A stretch of 37,720 bases of DNA. It comes from Anseongella ginsenosidimutans (GTDB lineage Bacteria > Bacteroidota > Bacteroidia > Sphingobacteriales > Sphingobacteriaceae). Location of the stretch: positions 1 through 37,720 of the forward strand of contig JAJUHF010000014.1 of NCBI GenBank assembly GCA_029268045.1, given 5' to 3'. A program made the translations under genes and the position numbers. The notes beneath the pieces are model-generated. The model was not told where the DNA came from. It did no database searches and saw nothing but the letters and a program-made list of their open reading frames with translations. Below are positions 16,824 to 27,105 of this stretch, piece after piece; position 1 is the stretch's first letter, and the number at the start of each line of letters is the position of its first letter.

Positions 16824-19274
16824 ATGAAAAAACTTTTTTTCTCTGCGGTAGTTTGTATGCTCTTTTTTTCATCCTGGACCCATGCGCAGGTGGGCGGAAA
16901 GATAACCGGGACAGTTGTGGATTCTCTTTCGGGGGAAGGTTTGGCGTTCGCCTCGGTTTCGCTTGTCAATGCGTCCGGTAAAACCGTCAATGGCGCGCTT
17001 ACCGACGACGACGGCGCTTTTGTCATCGAGAATGTAGCGCCCGGAACCTATCAGCTCCAGGCCGTATTCATTGGCTATACGACCAAAACAAGCGACAAGC
17101 TCGAATTTAAAAAAGGGCAGGCAGCGTTGGACGTGGGAATCCTCTCGATTGCACCCGATGCGGAATTGCTGGAGGGGGTCACCGTGGAAGGGCAGATTCC
17201 GTTATACGAAAACAAGATCGATAAACTGGTTTACAATGCCGAACGCGACGCCACCAACGCGGGGGGGAATGCCGGGGACGTACTACGTAAGGTACCCATG
17301 GTAACGGTCGACCTCGAGGGAAGCGTACAACTCCGGGGAAGCGGCAACGTGCGGGTGCTCATCAATGGAAAGCCCTCGAGCGTAGTCGCCTCCAATGTGG
17401 AGGACGCATTGAAAATGATTCCTTCCGATGAGATCAAGAGCGTGGAGGTAATCACCAGCCCTTCCGCCAAATACGACGCGGAAGGCACCGCCGGGATCAT
17501 CAATATCATCACCAAGAAAAAGGGCATCCAGGGGCTGAGCGGTAACGTTAATTTATCGGCCGGTACCCGTAATAACAACGCGGGGGTGGATGTGAACTTC
17601 CGGAAGGACCGCTTCGGACTGAACGCGGGCCTGGGAGGGAACCTGTTTAATTCGAACGGCTATCAGCGGAGCGAACGAATCAACAACGCCAGCGAGGCCA
17701 ACCGGTTCCTGCAGCAGGCCGGAAGCAGCGAAATGAGCAATTCGGGACTGCGCGGGCAGTTCGGAATGGATTACGATATCGACACGACCAGCAATATCAG
17801 CACCGGCATCCGGTTTAACGATTTCAGCAGAGAGTTTGAAAATACCCTGGGCACGACCATGCTCAACATAGACGAAGATCCAGTAAGCCGCTTTTCCCGC
17901 GAGACGGAGGGAAGCATGGACATGAAAGGCTTCGACTGGACGCTGGACTACCGGAAATCCTTCAAACGTCCCCAACAGGAACTGACTGCCTCGGCGCAGT
18001 ACAGCCGGGGAACCCGTGGAAACGGATACGATCTGTTCCAGACCGGCGAAACCGGCGAGATCACCCTGCGGGAAAAGAGCTTCAATGATAACCTGAATAA
18101 GGAAACAACCTTTCAGGTGGATTATGTGCACCCGTTCCGGAACGAATCGACCATCCTGGAAGTGGGGGGAAAAAGCATCCTGCGGGATATCAGCAGCGAC
18201 TATCAGCTGAGTATTCTGGATCCAGGATCCGGAAGCTATGTGCCGGACCCCTCGCGTTCGAATATATTCGATTACCGCCAGGATGTGTACGCGGGCTATG
18301 CTACGTTCGCGTTCAAGTTTGCCGAAAAGTACGGGCTGAAACTGGGCGCCCGCTGGGAACAGACCCTTATTGACGGGGATTTTGCTTCTACCGAAACCAG
18401 CTTCAGCAACAGTTATGGCAACCTGGTCCCCAGCGTCACGCTTTCCCGAGAGTTGTCTCCGGGACAATCGGTGAAGGTCAGTTACAGCCGGCGCATACAG
18501 CGTCCCAGTTTGTGGTTCCTCAACCCCTATGTGGACCGCGCCGACTCCCTGAATATACGGTATGGTAATCCGGAACTGGAGCCCGAGCTGAGCGATTCTT
18601 ACGAGCTGGGTTGGAGTACCTTCTTTAAAGGGACTTCCCTGAATGCCTCGCTGTACTGGCGGAATACAAGCGATGTAATCGAAAGTGTCAGCAGCATCCA
18701 GGACGGGGTAACCCATACGACTTTCGCCAACGTGTCCAGCAGCACGGCCATCGGCTTGAACCTGTTCGGATCAACCCAGCTGATGCCTAAATGGACCGTC
18801 AGCGGCTCGGTTAATCTGTACGACTACCGGATCAAAAGCAACGAAGACAACCAGTACAACAATTCCAGTTTCATGTATAATCTGAACATGAACTCCAACT
18901 ATTCATTTGGCGATGGGTTCAGCGCCAGCCTGTTTGCGCTGTTCAACTCACCCAGGACAACCCTCCAGGGGCGGTCCTCTTCCTGGTCCATGATGTCGGT
19001 AGGACTAAAAAAGGAACTGTTTGACCGCAAGGGAAGCATCGGCATTAACGTGAATAACCCCTACAAAAAAAATCAGGAATTCAACCGGGACCTGACGGGT
19101 CTGAATTTTACGCAGAACAGTGTGTTTGGTTTCGAATTCCGTTCGGTCAGCTTGAACTTCAGTTATCGTTTCGGGAAGGTTGATTTTCAACAACAGCAGC
19201 GTCGCCGCCGGGGAGGCATTGACAACAACGACCAGAAGCAGGGCGAAAACAACCAGATGGGCGGAGGGATGTAA
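16824..19274 (+). CDS. Outer-membrane beta-barrel TonB-receptor-like protein
   Basis: This 816-residue protein has the layout of the TonB-dependent-receptor-like outer-membrane barrel family common in Bacteroidota (OMP_b-brl_3). A signal peptide ends HAQ at residue 22. A carboxypeptidase-regulatory-like domain lies at about 25-110 (GKITGTVVDSLSGEGLAFASV, then DDDGAFVIENVAPGTY). A plug domain covers about 117-235 with LRKVPMVTVD, VRVLINGKPS, IKSVEVITSPSAKYDAEG and AGIINIITKK. The barrel runs to about 785 and is followed by an Arg-, Asn- and Gly-rich tail (RRRRGG...MGGGM), common in this family. The substrate is unknown. It is monocistronic, with the convergent mutase gene ending 3 bases away. 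A possible operator sits over its promoter. Confidence 0.88.
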   Translation: MKKLFFSAVVCMLFFSSWTHAQVGGKITGTVVDSLSGEGLAFASVSLVNASGKTVNGALTDDDGAFVIENVAPGTYQLQAVFIGYTTKTSDKLEFKKGQAALDVGILSIAPDAELLEGVTVEGQIPLYENKIDKLVYNAERDATNAGGNAGDVLRKVPMVTVDLEGSVQLRGSGNVRVLINGKPSSVVASNVEDALKMIPSDEIKSVEVITSPSAKYDAEGTAGIINIITKKKGIQGLSGNVNLSAGTRNNNAGVDVNFRKDRFGLNAGLGGNLFNSNGYQRSERINNASEANRFLQQAGSSEMSNSGLRGQFGMDYDIDTTSNISTGIRFNDFSREFENTLGTTMLNIDEDPVSRFSRETEGSMDMKGFDWTLDYRKSFKRPQQELTASAQYSRGTRGNGYDLFQTGETGEITLREKSFNDNLNKETTFQVDYVHPFRNESTILEVGGKSILRDISSDYQLSILDPGSGSYVPDPSRSNIFDYRQDVYAGYATFAFKFAEKYGLKLGARWEQTLIDGDFASTETSFSNSYGNLVPSVTLSRELSPGQSVKVSYSRRIQRPSLWFLNPYVDRADSLNIRYGNPELEPELSDSYELGWSTFFKGTSLNASLYWRNTSDVIESVSSIQDGVTHTTFANVSSSTAIGLNLFGSTQLMPKWTVSGSVNLYDYRIKSNEDNQYNNSSFMYNLNMNSNYSFGDGFSASLFALFNSPRTTLQGRSSSWSMMSVGLKKELFDRKGSIGINVNNPYKKNQEFNRDLTGLNFTQNSVFGFEFRSVSLNFSYRFGKVDFQQQQRRRRGGIDNNDQKQGENNQMGGGM

Positions 19275-19277
19275 CCG

Positions 19278-22200
19278 TTACATGTTCCGCCGGTATTGGC
19301 CGCCCACTTCGTAGAGGGCTTCCGAGAGCTGGCCCAGGGAGCAGACTTTACACGCTTCCATGAGCTGGTCGAAGGTATTCCCGTTGCGGAGGGCTGTTGA
19401 TTTAAGCGCCTCTAGTTTCCCAGGAGCCTCCGCCGCGTTCCTTTCTCTGAAAGCTGTCACCGAACGGATCTGAAGTTGCTTCCCCGTCTCGGTGGCGCGG
19501 GTCACTTCCCTTGGGATGCGGGTCGGGGAACCTTCCTTGCTCAGGAAGGTATTGACCCCGATGATCGGGTAGAGGCCTTTGTGTTTCAGCTCTTCATAGT
19601 AATGCGACTCCTCCTGGATCTTTCCCCGCTGATACATGGTTTCCATCGCACCCAAAACGCCTCCCCGGTCCGAAAGCCTCTCAAATTCGGCGTAGACGGC
19701 TTCTTCAACCAGTTCTGTCAGCTGTTCAATGATAAAGGATCCTTGAAGCGGGTTTTCGTTTTTGGCGAGGCCCAGTTCGCGGTTAATGATCAGCTGGATT
19801 GCCATGGCTCTGCGCACCGACTCTTCGGTAGGCGTGGTAATGGCCTCGTCGTAGGCATTGGTATGCAACGAATTGCAGTTGTCGTAAATGGCATACAGCG
19901 CCTGCAGGGTGGTACGGATGTCGTTGAAGTCGATTTCCTGCGCATGCAGGGAACGGCCGGAGGTCTGAATGTGATACTTCAGCTTCTGGGAACGATCGTT
20001 GCCTTTGTATTTGAATTTCAGTGCTTTGGCCCAAATGCGACGCGCTACGCGTCCAATGACTGAGTATTCCGGGTCAATCCCGTTCGAAAAGAAAAAGGAG
20101 AGATTGGGAGCGAAATCATCGATATGCATTCCCCGGCTCAGGTAATACTCCACGAAGGTGAAGCCGTTGGCAAGCGTAAATGCGAGCTGGGTGATCGGGT
20201 TGGCGCCGGCCTCGGCGATATGATATCCCGAAACCGATACCGAGTAAAAATTCTTTACGCCATTCCGGTTAAAATAGTCCTGGATATCGCCCATCAGCCG
20301 CAGGGCGAATTCAGTGGAAAAGATGCAGGTATTCTGCGCCTGATCTTCTTTCAGGATATCTGCCTGTACCGTTCCCCGCACGGTCCGAAGGGTATCCTGC
20401 TTGATCTGTCCATACGTTTCCGGGGGAAGCACCTGGTCGCCGGTTACTCCGAGCAATAAAAGGCCCAGGCCGTCGTGTCCCTCCGGCAGGGTGCCGCTGT
20501 ATTCGGGAGCGGGCACTCCTTTCTCCCGGAAAATGCGACTGATCTTCGCCTTCACATCCTCCTGCAGGCCTTGCTCAAGAATGTATTTCTCACATTGCTG
20601 GTCGATGGCTGTATTCAGAAAGAACCCAAGTAGCATGGGCGCGGGCCCATTGATAGTCATGGATACCGAGGTGGAGGGCTTGCACAGGTCGAAACCCGAG
20701 TAGAGTTTTTTGCAATCGTCCAGGGTGGCCACCGAGACCCCGGAATTTCCGATTTTGCCGTAAATGTCCGGGCGGGGATGGGGATCCTCCCCGTAGAGGG
20801 TGACCGAATCAAAAGCCGTGGAAAGACGCTGGGCGCGTTGGCCCTGCGCCAGGTAATGGAATCGCTTGTTGGTGCGTTCGGGACCGCCTTCGCCGGCAAA
20901 CATGCGAGTGGGATCTTCATTCAGCCGTTTCAGCGGGAACACTCCGGCGGTATACGGGAAGGACCCCGGCACATTTTCGGTCAACTGCCAGCGGAGCACT
21001 TCATCCCAGGCCTGGTAACGGGGCAGCGCAACTTTGGGGATCCGGAGTTTCGATAACGAATCGCTGTGCAGCGGTTGCCGGACCAGCGTATCGCGGACCG
21101 GGTACTCCAGTTCGTCAGCCCGGTATTTCTCCACCAAGGCCGGCCAGTTTTCGATCAGGCGGCGGCATTCGGGGTCAAGCTGTTCGCTGAGCCGCTGATG
21201 CAACGCGGAAAGTGCCGAACGATCGTCCGACTGTCTGGTTTCAGCGTCTTGCTCCAGCAGCGACAGCGCCCCGTTTACCTGGTACAGCCTGCGGGCAATT
21301 TCACATTGCGCATCCACCCACCGGTCGTATTGGCGGTTATTCTCCACAATTTCCGCCAGGTACCGGCTCCGGGCAGGCGGGATCACCGCGGTGCGGGTCC
21401 ACGGAATGTCCGTCCCCTGCCGTTTTTCGGGAAGCGATAATCCGGTTTCCGAGGCAAGGGCCTGGATCAGGGCCAAGTAGAGCGCGTTGGTGCCAGGATC
21501 ATTGAACTGGGAGGCAATGGTCCCGAATACGGGCAGGTCTTCCGGCGCGGCGTCCCAGAGCCGATGGTTGCGGGAATATTGTTTCTTAACGTCACGGAGG
21601 GCGTCTTCGGCACCCCGTTTGTCAAACTTGTTAATTGCCACCAGATCGGCGAAATCAAGCATGTCTATCTTTTCTAGCTGCGTGGCTGCGCCAAACTCCG
21701 GGGTCATGACATACAGAAACAGATCGCAGTATTCGGTGATCTGCGTGTCGGATTGCCCAATACCGGAGGACTCCAGCAGGATCAGGTCGAAGCCCGCCAG
21801 ACGGCAGGCCCGGAGCATGCCGCCGATGTGCTGTGGGAGGGAACTGTGCGCCTGCCGGGTAGCCAGCGACCGCATGTACACCGAAGGGTGGTTTATGGCG
21901 TTCATCCGGATCCGGTCCCCCAGCAGGGCGCCCCCGGTTTTCCGTTTGGAAGGATCCACGGAAAGGATGGCCAGCGTGTGGTCCGGAAAATCGGCTAAAT
22001 AACGACGGACCAGTTCGTCGGTAAGTGAGGATTTACCCGCCCCACCGGTGCCGGTAATGCCAACGACCGGAACAGTCCGGCCGGTGTCCTGGGCGCGGAT
22101 CGCTCCTGCGTAGGCCGACAGCAGTTCATCGATCCTTTCCGGCTGGTTTTCGAGGCAGGTAATCAGCCGGGCCAGTCTGGCCTGGTCGATGGCTTGCGCT

Positions 22201-22664
22201 GCATCTGCCGGTTGGGGGAAAGAGGAAACTTCGAAATCACATTGCCTTAGCAATTCGTTGATCATTCCCTGTAAACCCATTTCACGCCCGTCATCGGGAG
22301 AAAAGATCCGGGTGATGCCGTATTCTTGGAGCGCGGCGATTTCTTCCGGCAGAATGGTGCCTCCGCCGCCCCCGAACAGGCGGATATGGCCGGCTCCCCT
22401 TTGCTGAAGGAGATCGTACATGTACCTAAAGAACTCCATGTGTCCTCCCTGGTAGGAAGTAACCGCAATGGCCTGCACATCCTCCTGGATGGCGCAGTTT
22501 ACGATTTCTTGCACGGAGCGGTTGTGGCCCAGGTGGATCACTTCGGTCCCGGATGACTGCAGGATCCGGCGCATGATGTTGATCGCCACATCATGGCCGT
22601 CAAACAAAGAAGCAGCCGTTACGATCCGGATGATATTTCGGGGTTTGTAAACTTCGGTTTTCAT
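19278..22664 (-). CDS. icmF: Fused isobutyryl-CoA mutase IcmF
   Basis: This 1128-residue enzyme interconverts isobutyryl-CoA and n-butyryl-CoA using adenosylcobalamin, linking branched-chain and straight-chain acyl-CoA metabolism. The order is the IcmF fusion: B12-binding domain (LFDGHD, His24 as the likely lower cobalt ligand), a MeaB/MeaI-like GTPase chaperone domain (GTGGAGKSS near 203-211, NKFDKRG), then the mutase barrel ([31 protein letters not shown]). The NGPAP form fits isobutyryl-CoA rather than methylmalonyl-CoA mutases (NGAV). The start at 22664 ([10 protein letters not shown]) agrees with the family and with a promoter just upstream; an ATG 16 codons earlier lies upstream of that promoter. 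It is divergent from the radical SAM gene and convergent with the barrel gene. Confidence 0.95.
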   Translation of the reverse strand: MKTEVYKPRNIIRIVTAASLFDGHDVAINIMRRILQSSGTEVIHLGHNRSVQEIVNCAIQEDVQAIAVTSYQGGHMEFFRYMYDLLQQRGAGHIRLFGGGGGTILPEEIAALQEYGITRIFSPDDGREMGLQGMINELLRQCDFEVSSFPQPADAAQAIDQARLARLITCLENQPERIDELLSAYAGAIRAQDTGRTVPVVGITGTGGAGKSSLTDELVRRYLADFPDHTLAILSVDPSKRKTGGALLGDRIRMNAINHPSVYMRSLATRQAHSSLPQHIGGMLRACRLAGFDLILLESSGIGQSDTQITEYCDLFLYVMTPEFGAATQLEKIDMLDFADLVAINKFDKRGAEDALRDVKKQYSRNHRLWDAAPEDLPVFGTIASQFNDPGTNALYLALIQALASETGLSLPEKRQGTDIPWTRTAVIPPARSRYLAEIVENNRQYDRWVDAQCEIARRLYQVNGALSLLEQDAETRQSDDRSALSALHQRLSEQLDPECRRLIENWPALVEKYRADELEYPVRDTLVRQPLHSDSLSKLRIPKVALPRYQAWDEVLRWQLTENVPGSFPYTAGVFPLKRLNEDPTRMFAGEGGPERTNKRFHYLAQGQRAQRLSTAFDSVTLYGEDPHPRPDIYGKIGNSGVSVATLDDCKKLYSGFDLCKPSTSVSMTINGPAPMLLGFFLNTAIDQQCEKYILEQGLQEDVKAKISRIFREKGVPAPEYSGTLPEGHDGLGLLLLGVTGDQVLPPETYGQIKQDTLRTVRGTVQADILKEDQAQNTCIFSTEFALRLMGDIQDYFNRNGVKNFYSVSVSGYHIAEAGANPITQLAFTLANGFTFVEYYLSRGMHIDDFAPNLSFFFSNGIDPEYSVIGRVARRIWAKALKFKYKGNDRSQKLKYHIQTSGRSLHAQEIDFNDIRTTLQALYAIYDNCNSLHTNAYDEAITTPTEESVRRAMAIQLIINRELGLAKNENPLQGSFIIEQLTELVEEAVYAEFERLSDRGGVLGAMETMYQRGKIQEESHYYEELKHKGLYPIIGVNTFLSKEGSPTRIPREVTRATETGKQLQIRSVTAFRERNAAEAPGKLEALKSTALRNGNTFDQLMEACKVCSLGQLSEALYEVGGQYRRNM

Positions 22665-22673
22665 GCCTTCATG

Positions 22674-22681
22674 CAAAACTA
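22674..22681 (-). promoter_or_regulatory. -7 promoter box of icmF
   Basis: The minus strand reads TAGTTTTG, a full TANNTTTG match, ending 9 bases before the icmF ATG at 22664. The leader would be only a few bases. No TTG sits 20 bases upstream. It is back to back with the box at 22713-22720. Confidence 0.45.
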
Positions 22682-22712
22682 GGAAAAAATGAATTAGCGT
22701 TTCCATTTTCAC

Positions 22713-22720
22713 TACCTTTG
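22713..22720 (+). promoter_or_regulatory. -7 promoter box of the radical SAM gene
   Basis: TACCTTTG is a full TANNTTTG match ending only 7 bases before the ATG at 22728, so the transcript should be nearly leaderless. No clear -33 TTG is present at the standard spacing. Confidence 0.45.
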
Positions 22721-22727
22721 CATCGGA

Positions 22728-23669
22728 ATGGAGCCGGGGAGAAAAATATATAATAACTACGGCTGGTATCTCCGTCAGAAATACCAGGGGAAGAAGGTGT
22801 ACAAGGTCATTGTGGATGCCGGGTTTACTTGCCCCAACCGCGATGGGCTAAAAGGGTATGGGGGCTGCACCTATTGCAATGTAGATTCGTTTACCCCGGA
22901 AGCCGCACGGCATCTGCCTTCGCTTGCCGAACAGGTTGAAAAGGGAATGGCGCGCGCCCGACACAGCTACCGGGCAGAGAAATTCATTATTTATTTTCAG
23001 CCCAATACCAATACCTATGCTCCGGCCGAAGAACTGAAGAAGTTATACGACGAGGCCCTGTCGGTCAATTCGCAGGATGTGGTGGGGCTTTCGGTGGGTA
23101 CCCGTCCGGATTGCCTGGACCCAGAGAAGATCGCGCTGCTGGAATCCTACACGGGGCGCCTGGATGTCGATCTGGAAATGGGCATGGAGTCCATTTACGA
23201 CGAAACACTGGCCCGGATTAACCGGGGGTGTACCCATGCCGATCTGGAAAAGGCTTTGCAACTAGTGGAAAATAGTCCGCTTGAAGTTTGTGTGCACACC
23301 ATTTTCGGTTTTCCCTGGGAAAGCCGGGAAATGATGCTCCGCTATGCGGATGTAATAAACAGGTTTCCCCAGATCCGGTTTGTGAAGCTGCACCACCTGC
23401 ACATTGTGGAGGGCTCCATCCTGGGCGTGCATTATAAACGCAAGCCTTTTAAATTGTTTACCCTCGAAGAATACGCGGATTTTCTATGCCAGTTCATCCC
23501 CCTGCTTCGGGAAGACGTGGTAATCCAGCGCCTGTTTGGACTGGCCGACCGGGAACTTCTGATCGCTCCCCAATGGAAACTGAAGCGTTCGGAAATTCAG
23601 GCCTACATCGATCATGCACTCGAGTCCAACGGCATCCGTCAGGGTGCAGCGCTGTCCCGTGCTAGCTAA
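22728..23669 (+). CDS. TIGR01212/YhcC family radical SAM protein
   Basis: This 313-residue protein is a radical SAM enzyme of the YhcC/TIGR01212 type, whose substrate is not firmly known. The iron-sulfur site is [19 protein letters not shown] at residues about 30-48, with the family's wide first spacing and CxxC end rather than the classic CxxxCxxC. Further family segments are [31 protein letters not shown] and [10 protein letters not shown]. Length is normal for the family. The start codon lies just behind a -7 box. No accessory maturation protein is adjacent. Confidence 0.9.
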   Translation: MEPGRKIYNNYGWYLRQKYQGKKVYKVIVDAGFTCPNRDGLKGYGGCTYCNVDSFTPEAARHLPSLAEQVEKGMARARHSYRAEKFIIYFQPNTNTYAPAEELKKLYDEALSVNSQDVVGLSVGTRPDCLDPEKIALLESYTGRLDVDLEMGMESIYDETLARINRGCTHADLEKALQLVENSPLEVCVHTIFGFPWESREMMLRYADVINRFPQIRFVKLHHLHIVEGSILGVHYKRKPFKLFTLEEYADFLCQFIPLLREDVVIQRLFGLADRELLIAPQWKLKRSEIQAYIDHALESNGIRQGAALSRAS

Positions 23670-23716
23670 AACTGCATTGATAAATCGAAGCGACCGATAG
23701 TTAGCTTTTCAACCAC

Positions 23717-23741
23717 GGCGCTTTCAAAAAATTAGAACGCC
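23717..23741. terminator. Imperfect hairpin between convergent genes
   Basis: GGCG with TTTC pairs with GAA and CGCC around an A/T-rich loop, with a two-base bulge. It lies in the 98-base gap between two convergent genes and could stop transcription, but no clean T-run follows on either strand. Confidence 0.25.
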
Positions 23742-23767
23742 AGCTTTGGACCCACCTGGAGTAAGCC

Positions 23768-24664
23768 TCAGCGCTTTTTGAAGATATATACGAGTGAGCT
23801 TGATTTATCGATATTGATCAGGCTTTGCAAATAGGATACGCCTCCATTGATGGCCCCGAGGAACAGGCCAAAGCTCCTGTCTTTGTTTTTTTCACTCAGA
23901 ATGGACACGTAAAACGAATCGAACGGCATCCGATGCTTCCCCACCAGGCGGAAACCATGGGATTCGGTCAGTTTGCGGATCGCCTCCGGGCTGAAATGCC
24001 ATAAATGACGGGGAACATCGTAGGCTGCCCAATGTTCCTTATAGATCCGCGCGTCGTAGCTGAGGTGATTGGGGACGGCTGCGAAAAAATATCCTCCTGC
24101 CCTGAGCAGGGAGTGGATCTGTTCCAAATAGGCTGCGGGTTGATCAACGTGTTCCAGCACATGCCACATGGTCACCACATCGACGCTGTCCCCGGCGAGC
24201 CGAAAAAGCTCCTCCACATCGCTCAAGGGTTGCCCCACGCGTTTTTCGGCAAGCTTCCGCGCATCCGGATCGGGCTCCGCCCCGTGGACTTCCCAGCCAG
24301 CCTGCTGCATGTGGCCGATAAAATACCCCGTTCCACATCCGATATCCAGTAGCTTTCCCTGCATTTCCCGGGAGTACTGCTCAATGAGCTTTTGCTTGCG
24401 GGTCAGCATGATGGACCGGACCCGGTGGTAAAGCTGATTGACAATTCCCCGGCGGGTATCGGTATGGGAAATATAGTTTTCGGATTTATAGAAGGTGCCC
24501 ATGACATCGCCCGAAGGAATGCGCTGGGTGAAGCCAAAACCGCAATCAAGGCATTTGTCCACCGGAAAGATCATCCCCGAGACAAGGTGATCGCGGCATT
24601 TCAGATCGTGACGGATCCGCGTGCTCCCGCAAACGGGGCACTTGTCATGAACAATGTGCTGCAT
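23768..24664 (-). CDS. Zinc-ribbon class I SAM-dependent methyltransferase
   Basis: This 298-residue protein has an N-terminal zinc-ribbon (CPVC at 9-12, CLDC at 38-41) followed by a class I methyltransferase domain. Motif I is LLDIGCGTGYF near residue 105, followed by the acidic EPDPDARKLAE and a VDVVTMWHVLEHVDQP motif typical of Methyltransf_23/11. The substrate cannot be read from sequence; related proteins often act on sugars, lipids or small metabolites. It starts 7 bases after the YkuK-like gene's stop on the same strand, so the two are likely co-transcribed. A C-terminal hydrophobic stretch is short and not a clear membrane segment. Confidence 0.85.
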   Translation of the reverse strand: MQHIVHDKCPVCGSTRIRHDLKCRDHLVSGMIFPVDKCLDCGFGFTQRIPSGDVMGTFYKSENYISHTDTRRGIVNQLYHRVRSIMLTRKQKLIEQYSREMQGKLLDIGCGTGYFIGHMQQAGWEVHGAEPDPDARKLAEKRVGQPLSDVEELFRLAGDSVDVVTMWHVLEHVDQPAAYLEQIHSLLRAGGYFFAAVPNHLSYDARIYKEHWAAYDVPRHLWHFSPEAIRKLTESHGFRLVGKHRMPFDSFYVSILSEKNKDRSFGLFLGAINGGVSYLQSLINIDKSSSLVYIFKKR

Positions 24665-24671
24665 AGGTTGG

Positions 24672-25151
24672 TCAGTTCACGATCTTATTGGCACAACAAC
24701 TGCTGGCGAATGCTTCCGGTTTTGCTTTAAAGACAAATCCCATGCTCAGGATATACCCCATTGCTTCATGGAGGGCAACGTTCGATTTGAACTGCGGGTT
24801 GGTATTGATGTCGGCATGTACTTCCATGTCCACGTCATACAAGTCCAGCAAGTCGCAGAGCGAATAGGCTACTTCAATGGATTTTTGTACTTCGTTCAGC
24901 ATGCGTTCCCGTATACTCATCTTTTTCCGGGTTTTTTCCTGGTGAATATACATGAAGCCACCCCGGCGTTCCCTCAGGAAAACGATTACGGTTGCGAACT
25001 CTGTGATTCCGTTCTTCACCTGTGAGTCGGTCCCAATGCAAACCTTCAGGCGGAACCCGGCCTGCATTTCCCGCTCAAGCGTCGCTTCCACTTCGTCTGT
25101 AATGGCAAAATGAACCTGTTCGCCGTTAAATTTTCTCCAGGCCATAATCAT
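24672..25151 (-). CDS. YkuK-like RNase H-fold protein (DUF458)
   Basis: This protein of 159 residues (157 if the ATG at 25145 is used) belongs to the YkuK/DUF458 family with an RNase H-like fold; function is unproven. The family features are an FK...IGTDSQ strand, here KVCIGTDSQVKNG, then TVIVFLRERRGG and a conserved HADIN segment, VEVHADIN-like (MEVHADINTNPQFKSN). Asp residues in GTDSQ and HADIN could be catalytic metal ligands. It lies upstream of the methyltransferase on the same strand, after a 127-base gap from ettA that contains inverted repeats. Confidence 0.8.
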   Translation of the reverse strand: MIMAWRKFNGEQVHFAITDEVEATLEREMQAGFRLKVCIGTDSQVKNGITEFATVIVFLRERRGGFMYIHQEKTRKKMSIRERMLNEVQKSIEVAYSLCDLLDLYDVDMEVHADINTNPQFKSNVALHEAMGYILSMGFVFKAKPEAFASSCCANKIVN

Positions 25152-25170
25152 CCATTTTGAATCAAATATC

Positions 25171-25224
25171 CCTCAACAGATCAATGAATCGTTGAGGAAT
25201 GATACGAAGTTAACGTATTCTTCG
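25171..25224. repeat. Competing inverted repeats in the ettA-ykuK gap
   Basis: CCTCAAC (25171-25177) and GTTGAGG (25191-25197) form a perfect 7-bp inverted repeat. Next to it, ATACG (25202-25206)/CGTAT (25214-25218) and CGAAG (25205-25209)/CTTCG (25220-25224) are perfect 5-bp repeats that share bases and cannot form together. They could be the ettA terminator or a leader structure of the next gene. Confidence 0.4.
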
Positions 25225-25278
25225 CAGGAATCCGGCAGGTTTACACTAAAAAATTAAGAAGTTTTCCGCGCGGCAATC

Positions 25279-26958
25279 TTAGCTTAACTTCTTGTATTTG
25301 ATCCGGTGTGGCGTTTCATCTCCAAGCCTTTTCTTCCGGTTTTCTTCGTATTCGGTATAATTTCCGTCAAAGAAATACACCTGGGAGTTGCCTTCAAATG
25401 CCAGGATATGGGTACAGATCCGGTCGAGGAACCAGCGGTCGTGTGAAATGATGACCGCGCAGCCGGCAAAGTTTTCCAGCCCCTCTTCAAGCGCCCGCAA
25501 GGTGTTCACGTCAATGTCGTTGGTGGGTTCGTCCAGCAGCAGCACGTTGGCATCCTTTTTTAAGGTGATGGCCAGGTGCACCCGGTTGCGTTCACCCCCC
25601 GATAGCACCGCTACTTTCTTTTGCTGATCGGCCCCATTAAAATTAAAACGCGACACATAGGCCCGCGAATTCACCGGCCGGTTGCCAAGCATTAGGGTTT
25701 CGTGCCCTTCGGTAATGTTTTCCCATACGGTCTTTTCCGGGTCCAAATCATCGTGGGTTTGATCCACATAAGCCAGCGATACCGTAGGCCCAACCGTAAT
25801 GGTGCCGCTATCGGGTTTCTCTTCCCCCGTGATCAGCTTGAACAGGGTGGTCTTACCCGCGCCGTTGGGACCGATGATACCCACAATACCGGCCCGGGGC
25901 AGCGTAAAGTTCAGATTCTCGAAAAGCAGTTTGTCGCCGTAGGCTTTGGACACATTTTCTGCGACGATCACCTTGTCGCCCAGCCGGGGTCCGGAGGGGA
26001 TGAACAACTCCAGCTTTTCTTCCTTTTCACGGGCCTCCTGTCCGGCTAGCTTCTCGTAGTTTGTCAAGCGGGCTTTGGATTTGGCATGCCGGGCCTTGGG
26101 AGCCATCCGGACCCATTCCAATTCCCGTTCCAGGGTTTTCTGGCGTTTGGTTTCCTGCTTTTCCTCCTGTGCCAGGCGCTTGGCTTTCTGTTCAAGCCAG
26201 GACGAGTAATTACCCTTCCAGGGGATACCCTCTCCCCGGTCCAATTCAAGTATCCAGCCAGCCACGTTATCCAGGAAATACCGGTCGTGGGTCACGGCGA
26301 TGACCGTTCCTTTGTATTGTTTCAGATGCTGCTCCAGCCAATGGATGGACTCGGCATCCAGGTGGTTGGTGGGTTCGTCCAGTAAAAGCACGTCCGGTTC
26401 CTGGATGAGCAGGCGGCAAAGAGCAACCCGCCGCCGCTCGCCGCCGGACAGAACCGAAATGGGTGTCTCCGGCTCGGGACAGCGAAGCGCGTCCATGGCA
26501 CGTTCTAGTTTGCTGTCAATCTCCCATCCACCCGAAGCGTCCAGCTTGTCCTGCAGCTCGCCTTGCCGGTTCATGAGTTTTTCCATGGCATCGGCGTCCT
26601 CGTATACTTCGGGCAGACCAAATTTCTCGTTAATTTCCTCGTACTCTTTCAGTACAGACATAATCTCGTGAGCACCTTCCTCCACCACCTGGCGGACCGT
26701 TTTTTCGGGATCCAGCTGCGGTTCCTGGGGAAGCAGGCCCACACTATATCCCGGGGAGAATACGACCTCCCCCTGATAGGCGGTGTCCTGGCCGGCGATG
26801 ATCCTCAACAGGGAGGATTTTCCGGATCCATTGAGACCGATCACGCCAATTTTCGCTCCGTAGAAGAAGGAGAGATAAATATTCTTAAGAACTTGCTTAT
26901 TAGGAGGGTAGATCTTGCTGACCCCCGCCATGGAGAATATGATCTTTTCGTCTGACAT
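25279..26958 (-). CDS. ettA: ABC-F translation factor EttA
   Basis: EttA (559 residues) is a soluble ABC-F ATPase that binds the ribosomal E site and gates elongation according to energy state. Two ABC domains are complete: Walker A GLNGSGKSS and GPNGAGKTT, signatures LSGGERRRVAL and LSGGERNRVHL, Walker B LLLDEPTNHLD and LLLDEPTNDID. The linker between them is rich in Lys, Arg and Glu (KQETKRQKTLERELEWVR). Length matches E. coli EttA. The ATG at 26958 (MSDEKIIFSM) is chosen because it lies 17 bases after a full promoter; an ATG 16 codons earlier would precede that promoter. It is divergent from the S41 peptidase gene. Confidence 0.93.
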   Translation of the reverse strand: MSDEKIIFSMAGVSKIYPPNKQVLKNIYLSFFYGAKIGVIGLNGSGKSSLLRIIAGQDTAYQGEVVFSPGYSVGLLPQEPQLDPEKTVRQVVEEGAHEIMSVLKEYEEINEKFGLPEVYEDADAMEKLMNRQGELQDKLDASGGWEIDSKLERAMDALRCPEPETPISVLSGGERRRVALCRLLIQEPDVLLLDEPTNHLDAESIHWLEQHLKQYKGTVIAVTHDRYFLDNVAGWILELDRGEGIPWKGNYSSWLEQKAKRLAQEEKQETKRQKTLERELEWVRMAPKARHAKSKARLTNYEKLAGQEAREKEEKLELFIPSGPRLGDKVIVAENVSKAYGDKLLFENLNFTLPRAGIVGIIGPNGAGKTTLFKLITGEEKPDSGTITVGPTVSLAYVDQTHDDLDPEKTVWENITEGHETLMLGNRPVNSRAYVSRFNFNGADQQKKVAVLSGGERNRVHLAITLKKDANVLLLDEPTNDIDVNTLRALEEGLENFAGCAVIISHDRWFLDRICTHILAFEGNSQVYFFDGNYTEYEENRKKRLGDETPHRIKYKKLS

Positions 26959-26975
26959 GGTAATGATTTGAACCG

Positions 26976-27006
26976 CAAACCTACGCCATTCGTTTAACAA
27001 ACGCAA
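26976..27006 (-). promoter_or_regulatory. Promoter of ettA (TTG-N20-TAGGTTTG)
   Basis: On the minus strand a TTG (27006-27004) is followed after exactly 20 bases by TAGGTTTG (26983-26976), a full match to the Bacteroidota consensus. The predicted start site is about 12 bases before the ettA ATG, which supports the chosen start. Confidence 0.6.
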
Positions 27007-27105
27007 AGGCTGCGCCGGCCCAACCCTTGTGTGAAAGAAAACGTATACCCGATAGGCATATTAATTGTGCTGAATTTTCTTACTTTAGTGAACTTGATCT
27101 CAGAT

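Noticed and set aside
17553-18716. 387-residue minus-strand open frame inside the outer-membrane barrel gene
   Set aside because: It lies wholly inside a well-supported gene on the other strand, has no recognisable domain and no promoter. Stop-poor antisense frames are common in this GC-rich coding sequence.
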